A stretch of DNA of 64,000 bases, taken from the NCBI RefSeq assembly GCF_030450055.1, contig NZ_CP118480.1, positions 1,515,415 to 1,579,414 of the forward strand, in the 5' to 3' direction. The notes under the pieces were generated by a model. That model ran no database searches, was not told where the DNA came from, and was given only the letters and a program-made list of their open reading frames with translations. Shown here in pieces: positions 54,922 through 63,484 of this stretch; the stretch's first letter is position 1, and each line of letters starts with the position of its first letter. The stretch comes from Gallaecimonas kandeliae (GTDB lineage: Bacteria; Pseudomonadota; Gammaproteobacteria; Enterobacterales; Gallaecimonadaceae). The translations under genes and the position numbers were made by a program.

Positions 54922-55547
54922 GGCTGTTGCAGGCTCTGGTAGAGGAGCCCGGCCTGGGTGCGGTTGTAGACCTCGAGCTTTCGCAAGATGGCCGAGACGT
55001 GCTGCTTGACGGTGGTTTCCTGGACCTGCATTTCGAAGGCGATCTGCTTGTTGAGCAGGCCGTCGGCGATCATCTTCAGTACCCGCAGCTGCTGGGGGGT
55101 GAGGCGGGACAGCAGCCGCAGCCGGCCTATGTCCTCGTCGTCCTGGGGCTCCATGCCCTCGGGCAGCCAGTTGTCCCCGCAAAGCACGGCGGCGATGGCC
55201 TCCGACAAGGTGGCCAGGGGCGCCGACTTGGGCACGAAGGCGCTGGCCCCCAGGGCCATGGCCCGGCCTATGGTGGCGCTGTCCTCGTGGGCGGAGATCA
55301 TGATCACGGTGACGTCGGGGTAGTGGGCCCGCAGGGCCGAGAGGCCGGCAAAGCCGTCGGCCCCCGGCATCATCAGATCCAGGAACACCAGCTCGGTGCC
55401 GGGGTGTTGGTTGAGCAGGGCCCAGACCTCATCCATGCTGGCGGCCTCCAGCACGGCGCCGCCGTCGAGAAGAGCGGTGGCGGCCTGCTTGAGGGCGCCC
55501 CGGAAGAGGGGGTGGTCGTCGGCGATGATGGCGCGCACTGTCTGCAT
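54918..55547 (-). CDS. LuxR/NarL-type response regulator (CrbR-like)
   Basis: A 209-residue transcription factor. The receiver has phospho-acceptor Asp57 (VFLDLMMPGADG). The C-terminal helix-turn-helix reads LSRLTPQQLRVLKMIADGLL with the recognition region NKQIAFEMQVQETTVKQHVS. It is the probable partner of the convergent sensor kinase, whose stop it overlaps by four bases in CTAG. NarL/FixJ regulators bind inverted repeats, which fits the GTAC-centred sites nearby. Confidence 0.93.
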   Translation of the reverse strand: MQTVRAIIADDHPLFRGALKQAATALLDGGAVLEAASMDEVWALLNQHPGTELVFLDLMMPGADGFAGLSALRAHYPDVTVIMISAHEDSATIGRAMALGASAFVPKSAPLATLSEAIAAVLCGDNWLPEGMEPQDDEDIGRLRLLSRLTPQQLRVLKMIADGLLNKQIAFEMQVQETTVKQHVSAILRKLEVYNRTQAGLLYQSLQQP

Positions 55548-55572
55548 TGGGGTGGGTGGCGGTTGGGTCCAG

Positions 55573-55598
55573 TGTACCGGGCCTGGCGGCCCGGTACA
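55573..55598 (-). terminator. Hairpin after the TonB receptor gene
   Basis: An 11-bp perfect stem TGTACCGGGCC/GGCCCGGTACA with loop TGGC, 5 bases after the receptor stop on the minus strand. No U-run follows, so termination may be weak or factor-dependent. Confidence 0.5.
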
Positions 55599-55603
55599 GC
55601 CCC

Positions 55604-57853
55604 TTAGAAGCGGTAACCCACTGACAGGCTGACGGTCCTGGGATCGCCGTAGTAGCCCACTATGGTGTCTTCGCCGCCGAGGCCCGGCCCCGTGATGTTG
55701 CCGCTGCCGTCCCGCGGCGCCGCGAAGTTGTAGCCGGCCAGGCGGTATTCGCGGTCGGTGAGGTTACGGCCCATCAGCTGCACTTCCCAGTTGCCCTTGT
55801 ACCAGCTGGCCCCGGCGTTGAGCAGCGTCACCGAGCCTGTATCCAGCATGGAGGGGGTCTCGAAGATCTGCACCTTGGAGCGGTAGCTCAGGCCGCCGGT
55901 CAGCACCAGATCGCCGCCGAAGGCCGCCAGGTTGTATTGGGCCAGCAGGCTGCCGGTCCACTTGGGGGTATTGGCGAAGCGCCACTGGTCGGAGACGTCT
56001 ATCACCCTGCCCTGGTTGGGGTCGAAGAAATCCACCCGCTTGAATTTGGCGTCGACATAGCCGAGGTTGGCGTTCAGCTGCAGGGCGTCGGTGGCGGCCA
56101 GGGTCGCTTCCAGTTCCACGCCCTTGATGCTGGACTTGCCGGCGTTCAGCACCTGGGAGGCCACGTCGGTGTTGTTGTTCACGGCCCGCTGCACCGTGAT
56201 CTGCATGTCCTTGTAATCCGAGTAGAAGGTGGCGATGTTGGTGCGCAGCCGCCTGTCCAGCCACTCGGCCTTGAGGCCCAGCTCATAGGTGTCGACGATC
56301 TCCGGATCGTAGGGCTTGTCGGCGTCGGGGTTGACCGACTTGTTGGCCCGCATGTCAAAGCCTCCGGACTTGAAGCCGTTGGTGTAGGAGCCGTAGACCA
56401 TGATGTCGTCGCTGAGCTGGTATTCGAGGCCGGCCCGGGGCGAGAAGCGGTGGAAAGTGGCCGAGTCCTGGAAGTCGGACTGCACCAGCAGCGGCGTGGC
56501 CGGGGCGTCGTGGGGATAGCGGATACCGAGGTAGAGCAGGCGGTAGACGTTGGCGTCCTTCTTGTCCTGGGTGTAGCGGCCGCCGAGGGTCATGGACAGC
56601 TTGGGGCTCAGGTGGTAGCTGCCCTGGGCGTAGGCGGCGTAGCTCTTGGTGTTGACGCAGCCGCCATTCTCCAGGGTCATGCCGGCCAGGCCCAGCACCG
56701 TTTCGAAGACGCCGCAGGCCTTGCCGTCCAGGTAATAGAGGCCGCCCACGCCCTGCCAGTCGCCGCTGTTGACGTTGAGCTGGAATTCCTGGGTGAACTG
56801 GCGATCGTGGTAGAGGGCCGGTATGTCCAGGGCCGGCTCCTTGGTGGAGTCGAAGTCGATGTTGGTGTCGGTGTCGCCGTCGCGGTGGGCGGTGATGGAC
56901 TTGAAGGTCCAGTCGCTGTTGATGCCGTAGCTGAGGGTCAGGGCCTCGCCCCCGGTTTCCACGCTGTTGTCGGTGGGCATGGAGGTGTCGGAGTCGTAGA
57001 CGCTGTCGTAGGGCTGCTGGCCCGTGATCAGGGAGGGGGTCAGGCGGTAGCCTCCCTTGGCGTTGGAGTCGTCCCAGGTGCGGTCGGCCATGAACTGGAC
57101 GCTGAGCGCCTCGCTGGGGTACCAGGCCAGGGAAAGGCGGCCGGCTTTTATGTCCTTGTTGTAGTTGTCGGCGCCGGTGTTCTTGAACTTGCCGAAGCCG
57201 TCGCGGTTGAAGGTGCCGAAGGCGAAGCCGGCGTAGAAATTGTCGCTGAGCGGCATCTGGCCGGACAGCTTGAGGTCGTGCTGTTTGTAGGAGCCCAGGG
57301 TGCCCTGGACGTTGAATTCTGGGTCACCGGACAGCTTCTTGGTCACGTACTTGACGGCGCCCCCAATGGTGTTGCGCCCGTAGAGGGTGCCCTGGGGCCC
57401 GCGCAGCACCTCGATGCGCTGCACGTCCAGTATGTCCATCACGGCCCCCTGGGGCCTGGCGACGTAGACGTCATCGATGTAGATCCCCACCCCGGGTTCG
57501 AAGCCCCAGAGCGGATCCTGCTGGCCTATGCCGCGGATATAGGCGGTGAGGGTGCTGTTGGTACCGCGGCTCACCTGCAAGGTGGTGTTGGGCGAGTACC
57601 ACTGGACGTCGGCCAGATCCTCGACGCCGCGCTGGCTCATCTGTTCGGCGGAGAGGCTGGTGACGGCCACCGGCACCGTCTGCAGGTTCTCGACTGTGCG
57701 CCGGGCCGTGACCTCGATGACCTCCAGGCTGGGATCGTCCTTGGCCTTGGCGGCTTTTTCTTCGGCGGCCTGGGCCGTGGCGGCCAGGCCCAGGCAGACG
57801 GCCAGGGCCAGCTTGCCGGGCGCCCAGCGGGCATTCTTTGCTGCGGTTGACAT
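55604..57853 (-). CDS. TonB-dependent outer-membrane receptor
   Basis: A 749-residue receptor. Signal peptide ends at AATAQAAEE. The TonB-box/plug begins SLEVIEVTARRTVENLQTVP; IRGIGQQDPLWGFEPGVGIY and RIEVLRGPQGTLYGRNTIGG are plug motifs. The beta-barrel ends in SLSVGYRF, with the C-terminal Phe needed for assembly. It is divergent from the GntP gene and shares the intergenic operator candidate. The cargo is unknown; the context suggests a hydroxyacid ester or oligomer, which is inference. Confidence 0.93.
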   Translation of the reverse strand: MSTAAKNARWAPGKLALAVCLGLAATAQAAEEKAAKAKDDPSLEVIEVTARRTVENLQTVPVAVTSLSAEQMSQRGVEDLADVQWYSPNTTLQVSRGTNSTLTAYIRGIGQQDPLWGFEPGVGIYIDDVYVARPQGAVMDILDVQRIEVLRGPQGTLYGRNTIGGAVKYVTKKLSGDPEFNVQGTLGSYKQHDLKLSGQMPLSDNFYAGFAFGTFNRDGFGKFKNTGADNYNKDIKAGRLSLAWYPSEALSVQFMADRTWDDSNAKGGYRLTPSLITGQQPYDSVYDSDTSMPTDNSVETGGEALTLSYGINSDWTFKSITAHRDGDTDTNIDFDSTKEPALDIPALYHDRQFTQEFQLNVNSGDWQGVGGLYYLDGKACGVFETVLGLAGMTLENGGCVNTKSYAAYAQGSYHLSPKLSMTLGGRYTQDKKDANVYRLLYLGIRYPHDAPATPLLVQSDFQDSATFHRFSPRAGLEYQLSDDIMVYGSYTNGFKSGGFDMRANKSVNPDADKPYDPEIVDTYELGLKAEWLDRRLRTNIATFYSDYKDMQITVQRAVNNNTDVASQVLNAGKSSIKGVELEATLAATDALQLNANLGYVDAKFKRVDFFDPNQGRVIDVSDQWRFANTPKWTGSLLAQYNLAAFGGDLVLTGGLSYRSKVQIFETPSMLDTGSVTLLNAGASWYKGNWEVQLMGRNLTDREYRLAGYNFAAPRDGSGNITGPGLGGEDTIVGYYGDPRTVSLSVGYRF

Positions 57854-57923
57854 GCGTTTTCCCCCAATGTTTTTGTTATTTCGGTGTTAACAATAAGGGC
57901 AAACGCAAAAAGTTAACGCTGTA

Positions 57924-57937
57924 CCTTAGTACTATGG
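57924..57937. promoter_or_regulatory. GTAC-centred operator candidate between the TonB receptor and gntP genes
   Basis: CCTTA-GTAC-TATGG contains the 8-bp palindrome TAGTACTA and is centred 65 bases before the gntP start, nearly the same distance as the scoA site. It could serve both divergent genes. Confidence 0.45.
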
Positions 57938-57995
57938 TCAAGGACTTAGGTGACCATCAGACTGACTACACCACATCATAAGAAGGAAAAAACCG

Positions 57996-59294
57996 ATGTT
58001 GAGCCTGTTCGGATTGCTGCTCGGCCTGGGGGGGCTGATCTGGCTGACCATGAGGGGCATGAGCCTCTTCCTCTCCGCCCCGCTTTGCGCCCTGCTGGTG
58101 GCCTTCACCGGCGGCGTACCCTTCTGGAGCGGGGGCAAGGGGGACTTCGTCAGCGGTTACATGAATGGCTTCGGCGGCTTCATCTCCGCCTGGTTCCTGA
58201 TGTTCCTGCTGGGCTCCCTGTTCGGCAAGTTCATGGAGGACACCGGCGCCGCCGAGAGCCTGGCCCGGGCCATAGTACGCAAGCTCGGGCCCCAGCACGC
58301 GGCCCTGGCGGTGGTGCTGGCCTGCGCCGTACTCACCTACGGCGGCGTCTCCGTGTTCGTGGTGGCCTTCTCGGTCTACCCCATGGCCCTGTCGTTGTTC
58401 AAGGACGCCAACCTGCCACGCCGCTTCATACCGGCCACCCTGGCCTTCGGCTCCGTGACCTTCACCATGACCTCGGCCGGCTCGCCGGAGATCCAGAACT
58501 GGATCCCCATCAAGTACCTGCACACCAGCCCCTACGCCGGCTGGCAGGTGTCCCTGGTGGTGGGCCTGGTGATGGCCGTCATGGGCTATTTCTGGCTGCG
58601 CCACATGCTGGCCAAGGCGGTGGCCAGGGGCGAGCGCTTTGACGAGCGGGCCGGGGACCTGACCCTGGACGAACGGGCCCTGCCGCCGGCCTGGAGCGGC
58701 CTGGTGCCGCTGCTGGTGGTGCTGGTGCTGGCCTTCTTGCTGCACGAGCAGCTGGCCCAGGCGGCGCTGATCGTGGCCCTGGCCGGCGGCGTGTTCAGCC
58801 TCTGGCTGCTGAACTTCAAACATTTTCGTGACCAGCACCAGGCCGTGGGCCAGGCCACTACAGGGGCCCTGGTGGCCATAGGCAACACCTCGGCCGTGGT
58901 GGGTTTCGGGGCCGTGGCCAAGCTGTCGCCGGCCTTTGCCATGGTGGTGGATGCCATGACCGGCCTGCCCGGCAACGAGCTGGTGGGCGCCTCTGTGGCG
59001 GTGTCGGTGATAGCGGGCCTGACCGGCTCGGCCTCCGGCGGCCAGGCCATAGCCCTGCCGAGCATAGCCCCCCACTACCTGGCCCTGGGGGTGGACCCTT
59101 CTGCCCTGCACCGGGTGGTGGCCATCTCGTCCGGGGCCTTGGATTCGCTGCCCCATAACGGCTATGTGGTGACGACGGTGCGCGCCATCTGCGGCGAGCG
59201 CCACCAGGACGCCTACTGGCCCCTGGCGGCCCTGACGGTGGTGGTGCCGCTTATCGGTACAGCCCTGGCCATAGCCCTGTTCTGCTGGTTCTAA
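57996..59294 (+). CDS. GntP-family permease, probable hydroxyacid uptake
   Basis: A 432-residue inner-membrane transporter with about 12 helices. GSLFGKFMEDTGAAESLARA and SASGGQAIALPSIAPHYLAL are GntP signatures. Gluconate permeases are the best-known members, but some are encoded with 3-hydroxybutyrate genes and are named hydroxybutyrate permeases. The neighbours here favour that role. AAGGA precedes ATG 57996. The hydrolase gene follows after 10 bases in the same transcript. Confidence 0.9.
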   Translation: MLSLFGLLLGLGGLIWLTMRGMSLFLSAPLCALLVAFTGGVPFWSGGKGDFVSGYMNGFGGFISAWFLMFLLGSLFGKFMEDTGAAESLARAIVRKLGPQHAALAVVLACAVLTYGGVSVFVVAFSVYPMALSLFKDANLPRRFIPATLAFGSVTFTMTSAGSPEIQNWIPIKYLHTSPYAGWQVSLVVGLVMAVMGYFWLRHMLAKAVARGERFDERAGDLTLDERALPPAWSGLVPLLVVLVLAFLLHEQLAQAALIVALAGGVFSLWLLNFKHFRDQHQAVGQATTGALVAIGNTSAVVGFGAVAKLSPAFAMVVDAMTGLPGNELVGASVAVSVIAGLTGSASGGQAIALPSIAPHYLALGVDPSALHRVVAISSGALDSLPHNGYVVTTVRAICGERHQDAYWPLAALTVVVPLIGTALAIALFCWF

Positions 59295-59304
59295 GGAGAG
59301 ACCT

Positions 59305-60462
59305 ATGCGTTATTTCATCGCCTGCCTGGCCTGGTGCTGGGCCCTTGGGGCCCAGGCCCTGCCGCTCGTTGAAAAACAGCGCTTCGAGCTGCCCAGCTTT
59401 ACCACCCAGTCCGGCGCCACCCTCAAACAGGTGGCGGTGGGCTGGGAGGCCTACGGCAAGCTCAATGCCGACAAGTCCAACGCCATCCTCATCACCCATT
59501 TCTTCAGCGGCAATTCCCACGCCGCAGGCAAGTACAGCGACAGCGACCCCCTGCCGGGCTACTGGGACGCCATTATAGGCCCCGGCAAGGCCATCGACAC
59601 CGACAAGTACTATGTGCTGAGCGTCGACACCCTGGCCAACGCCAATGCCTTCGACCCCCACGTCATCACCACAGGGCCCGCCAGCATCAACCCGGACACC
59701 GGCAAGCCTTACGGCCTGTCCTTCCCGGTGGTGTCCATCCGCGACTTCGTCAATGTGCAGAAGGCGCTGCTGGACAAGCTCGGCATCAAGAAGCTGCATG
59801 CCGTGGTGGGGGCCTCCATGGGCTCCTTCCAGGCCCTTGACTGGGCCGTGGCCTACCCGGACGAGGTGGAGCGGATGGTCAGCGTCATCGGCGCCGGCCA
59901 GATGGACCCCTGGACAGTGTTCGGCCTGGAGCGCTGGGCGGACGCCATCAAGGCCGATCCGGCCTGGAACGGCGGCGACTACTACGCCAAGGGCGAGCCC
60001 AAGGCCGGCCTCGACAGGGCGCTGGCCTATATCATCTACGACGCCACCTACCCGGACGGCTTCAACAGCCGCTACACGCCCCCCACGGACGAGGCGCCCA
60101 AGCTGGACATCCATGCCGGTTTCAAATCGGTGGACGAGCTGATGGGCCACGCCGCCATCCGCGCCCACTACCAGGACGCCAACGCCATCCTCTACCTGGT
60201 GCGGGCCTCGCAGATCTTCGTCGCCGGCTACAGCGGCCAACTGGAGGACAACCTCAAACGGGTTACCGCCAAGACCCTGTTCATGCCCTCCACCCATGAC
60301 CGGCTGCTGGTGCCGCAGATGGCCCGCACCACCTACGAGACGCTGAAAAAGCTGGGCAAGGACAGCCAGTACCAGGAGATCACCGGCCCCTGGGGCCACC
60401 TGGACGGCCTGGTCAGCATCCAGACCCAGGCCAAGGTGTTGAAGGACTTTCTGGACAACTAA
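59305..60462 (+). CDS. Secreted alpha/beta hydrolase of the MetX-like (E22) fold
   Basis: A 385-residue exported hydrolase. The signal peptide is MRYFIACLAWCWALGAQALP. The core resembles homoserine acetyltransferases: THFFSGNSHAAGKYSDSDP, YYVLSVDTLANANAFDPH, nucleophile Ser171 in VVGASMGSFQALDWA, Asp in STHDRLLVP and His in WGHLDG. A periplasmic location rules out normal MetX biosynthesis. Co-transcription with the GntP permease suggests it releases a hydroxyacid that the permease imports, for instance from 3-hydroxybutyrate esters or oligomers. That substrate is inference. Confidence 0.88.
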   Translation: MRYFIACLAWCWALGAQALPLVEKQRFELPSFTTQSGATLKQVAVGWEAYGKLNADKSNAILITHFFSGNSHAAGKYSDSDPLPGYWDAIIGPGKAIDTDKYYVLSVDTLANANAFDPHVITTGPASINPDTGKPYGLSFPVVSIRDFVNVQKALLDKLGIKKLHAVVGASMGSFQALDWAVAYPDEVERMVSVIGAGQMDPWTVFGLERWADAIKADPAWNGGDYYAKGEPKAGLDRALAYIIYDATYPDGFNSRYTPPTDEAPKLDIHAGFKSVDELMGHAAIRAHYQDANAILYLVRASQIFVAGYSGQLEDNLKRVTAKTLFMPSTHDRLLVPQMARTTYETLKKLGKDSQYQEITGPWGHLDGLVSIQTQAKVLKDFLDN

Positions 60463-60488
60463 AAAAGGCCGGTTGCGGCTGATGTAAC

Positions 60489-60515
60489 AAGGGGGCTTAA
60501 AGCCCCTTTCTTTTT
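60489..60515 (+). terminator. Intrinsic terminator after the hydrolase gene
   Basis: AAGGGGGC-TTAAA-GCCCCTTT (one G-U pair) followed by CTTTTT, 27 bases after the hydrolase stop. Confidence 0.8.
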
Positions 60516-60906
60516 ATGGACGGAAGCAAGGGGCATGGGTACCGGAGCAAGAATTCAAGGCCCCCTTTAGTGCAGCGCCGGGATGAAGGCCGCGAGAGGG
60601 CCGCTGAGCCAAGGATGGCGAAGCAGGTGAGTATTCGTCGGGACACGCGTACGAACCGGTGCCCGGCAAGCGGCTTTCAGCGCGGATTGAGCGAAACGAG
60701 GGGGTGCACTCTTTGGTTACTTTCTCTTGCACAGAGAGAAAGTAACCCGCCCGCCGGGGCGGGACCCGGCATGTAAAGCAGCTTCTAGTTGTGGAAGGGC
60801 CTGAGATAAAAGGGGAGCTGGCGTCACGCTCTGCCATCCTATCTTTAATGCCAGCCCGCTGGGAAAACTGCGGGGCCTCTCTCAACGAACTGGCATTGCC
60901 GGCCAT
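60516..60906. other. Repeat-like intergenic element without a credible gene
   Basis: About 390 bases between the hydrolase and arsJ. It contains a 13-bp perfect inverted repeat, GGTTACTTTCTCT (60715-60727) and its complement (60735-60747), followed by a GC-rich hairpin around CCCGCC/GGCGGG (60746-60765). The translated minus strand gives YFLSVQEKVTKECTPSF, a phrase I remember from dispersed proteobacterial intergenic repeats often mis-called as hypothetical proteins. Both open frames here look like by-products of that element. Confidence 0.6.
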
Positions 60907-60909
60907 TTT

Positions 60910-62082
60910 TCAATGGCGGGGCAGGGCGGTGGAGACGAGGGTCGCCGCCAACAGGAAGGCGGCCGAGAACCAGAGGCAGGCCTCAAGTCCTGCCCATTGG
61001 TAGAGGGCGCCGGACAGCACTGTGCCCACCAGCCGGCCCATGGCGTTGGCCATGTAGTAAAAACCCACGTCCAGGGACACACCGTCCTCTTCGGCCAGAT
61101 GCACTATCAAGAAGCTGTGCAGCGCCGAGTTCAGCGCAAAGAGCACCCCGAACAAGGCCAGCCCCGCCACCAGTACTGTGCCCGGCGGCCAGCCGGCGTC
61201 CAGCTCCAGGGCTATGGCCACAGGCACCAGGGTGAGAGGCGCCGCCCAGCGGGCAGCGCCTTGGGCCGTTGCTCCCGTCACCTTGGGGGCCAGGGCCTGG
61301 ACGGCGCCGTAGCCCATCACCCAAAGGGCCAGGAAGCTGCCCACCTGCCAGTTGTTCCAGCCGAGGCGGTCGGCCAGGAATACCGGCAGCGCCACCACGA
61401 ACCAGAGATCCCGGGCCCCGAACAGGAAGAAGCGGGCCGCCGACAGCAGGTTCACAGACCGGCTCTTGGAGAATATGTCGGTGAACTTGGGCTTGTTCTT
61501 GGCGCGGCCAAGGTCTGCTCTCAAGAAGACCAGGCTGGCCAGCCACACCAGGGCCAGCACCGCCGCCATGGCCGCGATAGCGCCCTGAAAGCCCAAGAGC
61601 GCCAGCAGCGCCGCCCCCAGGAAGAAACCGACGCCCTTGAGGGCATTCTTGGAGCCGGTCAGCACCGCCACCCAGTGGTAGAGGCTGTTGCCGCCGGCCA
61701 GCAGCTTGATGCTGCTCTTGGCGCTCATCTTGTTGAGATCCTTGGCGATACCGGACAGCGCCTGGGCCGCCATCACCCAGGGCACCGTCAGCCAGGAGGG
61801 CGGCAGCAGCATGCAAAGGGCCAGCACCTGCAGCCCCAGCCCCAGGTTCATGGTGTTGTTGAGGCCGAGGCGCGCCCCCAGCCAGCCCCCCACCAGGTTG
61901 GTCACCACCCCGAAGAACTCGTAGAAGAGGAACAGCATGGCGATGGCCAGGGGGCTGTAGCCGAGGTGCGCAAAGTGCAGCACCACCAGCATCCGCAAGG
62001 CCCCGTCGGTGAGAGTAAAGGCCCAGTAGTTGCCGGTGACCAGCAGGTACTGGCGCACCATGGGGCTGAGGCTGGCCAGCAT
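60910..62082 (-). CDS. arsJ: Organoarsenical efflux MFS permease ArsJ
   Basis: A 390-residue MFS protein opening [20 protein letters not shown], then FTLTDGALRMLVVLHFAHLG, both characteristic of ArsJ. It exports 1-arseno-3-phosphoglycerate, the unstable product made by the adjacent GAPDH, so arsenate is removed without reduction. ATG 62082 overlaps the GAPDH stop by one base (TGATG); a longer start lies inside GAPDH and is rejected. Third gene of arsR-gapdh-arsJ. Confidence 0.95.
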   Translation of the reverse strand: MLASLSPMVRQYLLVTGNYWAFTLTDGALRMLVVLHFAHLGYSPLAIAMLFLFYEFFGVVTNLVGGWLGARLGLNNTMNLGLGLQVLALCMLLPPSWLTVPWVMAAQALSGIAKDLNKMSAKSSIKLLAGGNSLYHWVAVLTGSKNALKGVGFFLGAALLALLGFQGAIAAMAAVLALVWLASLVFLRADLGRAKNKPKFTDIFSKSRSVNLLSAARFFLFGARDLWFVVALPVFLADRLGWNNWQVGSFLALWVMGYGAVQALAPKVTGATAQGAARWAAPLTLVPVAIALELDAGWPPGTVLVAGLALFGVLFALNSALHSFLIVHLAEEDGVSLDVGFYYMANAMGRLVGTVLSGALYQWAGLEACLWFSAAFLLAATLVSTALPRH

Positions 62083-63083
62083 CAAAGACCGCCCACCAGG
62101 CGGGCCAGCTCCATGGTGCGGTTCACGTAGCCCCATTCGTTGTCGTACCAGGCGTAGATCTTCACCTGGGTGCCGTTCACCACCAGGGTGGAGAGGGCGT
62201 CGATGACGCTGGAGTGGGGATCCGTCTTGTAATCCACCGACACCAGGGGCCGCTCCTCATAGCCCAAGATGCCTTTCAAGGGGCCTTCTGCTGCGGCCTT
62301 CAAGAGGGCGTTCACTTCTTCGGCGCTGGTTTCCCGCTCCACCTCGAAGACGCAGTCGGTCAGGGAGGCGTTGGCCAGGGGCACCCGCACCGCATGGCCG
62401 TTCAGCTTGCCCTTGAGGTCGGGGAAGATGTGGGTGATGGCGGTGGCCGAGCCTGTGGTGGTGGGAATGAGGCTGATGCCGCTGGCGCGGGCCCGGCGCA
62501 GATCCTTGTGGGGGGTATCCAGGATGGACTGGGTGTTGGTGAGATCGTGGATGGTGGTCATGGAGCCGTGACGGATGCCGAGCTGCTCGTGGATCACCTT
62601 GACCACGGGGGCCAGGCAGTTGGTGGTGCAAGAGGCGGCCGTCACTATGGGGTGTTTGGCCGGATCATAGAGGTGGTCGTTGACTCCCATCACCACGTTC
62701 AGCACCCCTTCTTCCTTGACCGGGGCCGTCACCACCACGCGTTTGACGCCCTGGTCAAGGTAGGCTTGCAGCAGCGCCTTGCTCTTCATCTTGCCGCTGG
62801 CCTCGATGACGACGTCACAGCCCGACCAGTCGGTGTCGGCTATGGCCTTGTTGGCCGTGCAGCGGATGCGTTTGCCGCCTATGAGGATCGCGTCTTCCTC
62901 GCTGGTGGCCTCATGCTGCCAGCGGCCGTGGACCGAATCGAAGGTCAGGAGGTGGGCCAGGGTGGCGGCGTCCCCGGCCGGGTCGTTTATCTGCACGAAC
63001 TCGAAGTCCGGCCAGTTCCAGGCGGCCCTCAGCGCCAGCCTGCCCATGCGGCCAAAGCCGTTGATCCCTATCTTGATGCTCAT
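62082..63083 (-). CDS. ArsJ-associated glyceraldehyde-3-phosphate dehydrogenase
   Basis: A 333-residue [24 protein letters not shown], catalytic Cys152 in [10 protein letters not shown], and [19 protein letters not shown] at the end. In ars operons this enzyme uses arsenate in place of phosphate, forming 1-arseno-3-phosphoglycerate for ArsJ. I chose ATG 63083 (AAGGAG with a 6-base spacer) over GTG 63086. A housekeeping GAPDH is expected elsewhere in the genome. Confidence 0.93.
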   Translation of the reverse strand: MSIKIGINGFGRMGRLALRAAWNWPDFEFVQINDPAGDAATLAHLLTFDSVHGRWQHEATSEEDAILIGGKRIRCTANKAIADTDWSGCDVVIEASGKMKSKALLQAYLDQGVKRVVVTAPVKEEGVLNVVMGVNDHLYDPAKHPIVTAASCTTNCLAPVVKVIHEQLGIRHGSMTTIHDLTNTQSILDTPHKDLRRARASGISLIPTTTGSATAITHIFPDLKGKLNGHAVRVPLANASLTDCVFEVERETSAEEVNALLKAAAEGPLKGILGYEERPLVSVDYKTDPHSSVIDALSTLVVNGTQVKIYAWYDNEWGYVNRTMELARLVGGL

Positions 63084-63132
63084 CACTTGCTCCTTTGGCC
63101 TTTGGGCCGCATATGGAATTTCAGGTAAAAAC

Positions 63133-63477
63133 TTAGCAGCAGCGGCTGGCGCCCTGGGGGCCCTGCATGGCGCAGGGCAGCTTGCTGAGCTGGGGGGCCA
63201 GGAAGGGGCCGTTGCCCTCGAGGCTCAGGGCCAGTACCTGGCTGGCCCAGGCCGGCAGCTCGTGGGCCAGGCGGTAGAAGACCCACTTGCCGTCCCGGCG
63301 GGCCGACAAGAGTCCTGCTTCGCGCAGCTGCGCCAGGTGGCGGGACACCTTGGGCTGGCTGAGGGCCAGGGCTTCGGTCAGCTCGCAGACGCAGAGTTCG
63401 CCCTTGGCGGCCAGCATCAGCAGGCAGCGCAGCCGGGTGTCGTCGGCCAGGCATTTGTAGAAAGTCAGGGGATCCAT
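63133..63477 (-). CDS. arsR: ArsR-family arsenic-responsive repressor
   Basis: A 114-residue winged-helix repressor: [20 protein letters not shown], the recognition helix [19 protein letters not shown], and WVFYRL in the wing. Cys29 and Cys31 match the first two ligands of the ELCVCDLC motif, but the third is Thr34. Extra cysteines lie at 102, 113 and 114 (SRCC at the end), as in ArsR types that bind arsenite with C-terminal cysteines. First gene of the operon, with its own promoter and operator candidate. Confidence 0.94.
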   Translation of the reverse strand: MDPLTFYKCLADDTRLRCLLMLAAKGELCVCELTEALALSQPKVSRHLAQLREAGLLSARRDGKWVFYRLAHELPAWASQVLALSLEGNGPFLAPQLSKLPCAMQGPQGASRCC

Positions 63478-63484
63478 GGCGGCT

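Noticed and set aside
60514..60906. Two overlapping open frames, 130 codons on the minus and 86 on the plus strand
   Set aside because: They lie in a hairpin-rich repeat-like region, have no ribosome binding sites, and resemble sequences often mis-called as genes.
60902..60917. Terminator after arsJ (GCCATT/AATGGC)
   Set aside because: The stem is only six pairs, overlaps the stop codon and has no U-run on the minus strand.
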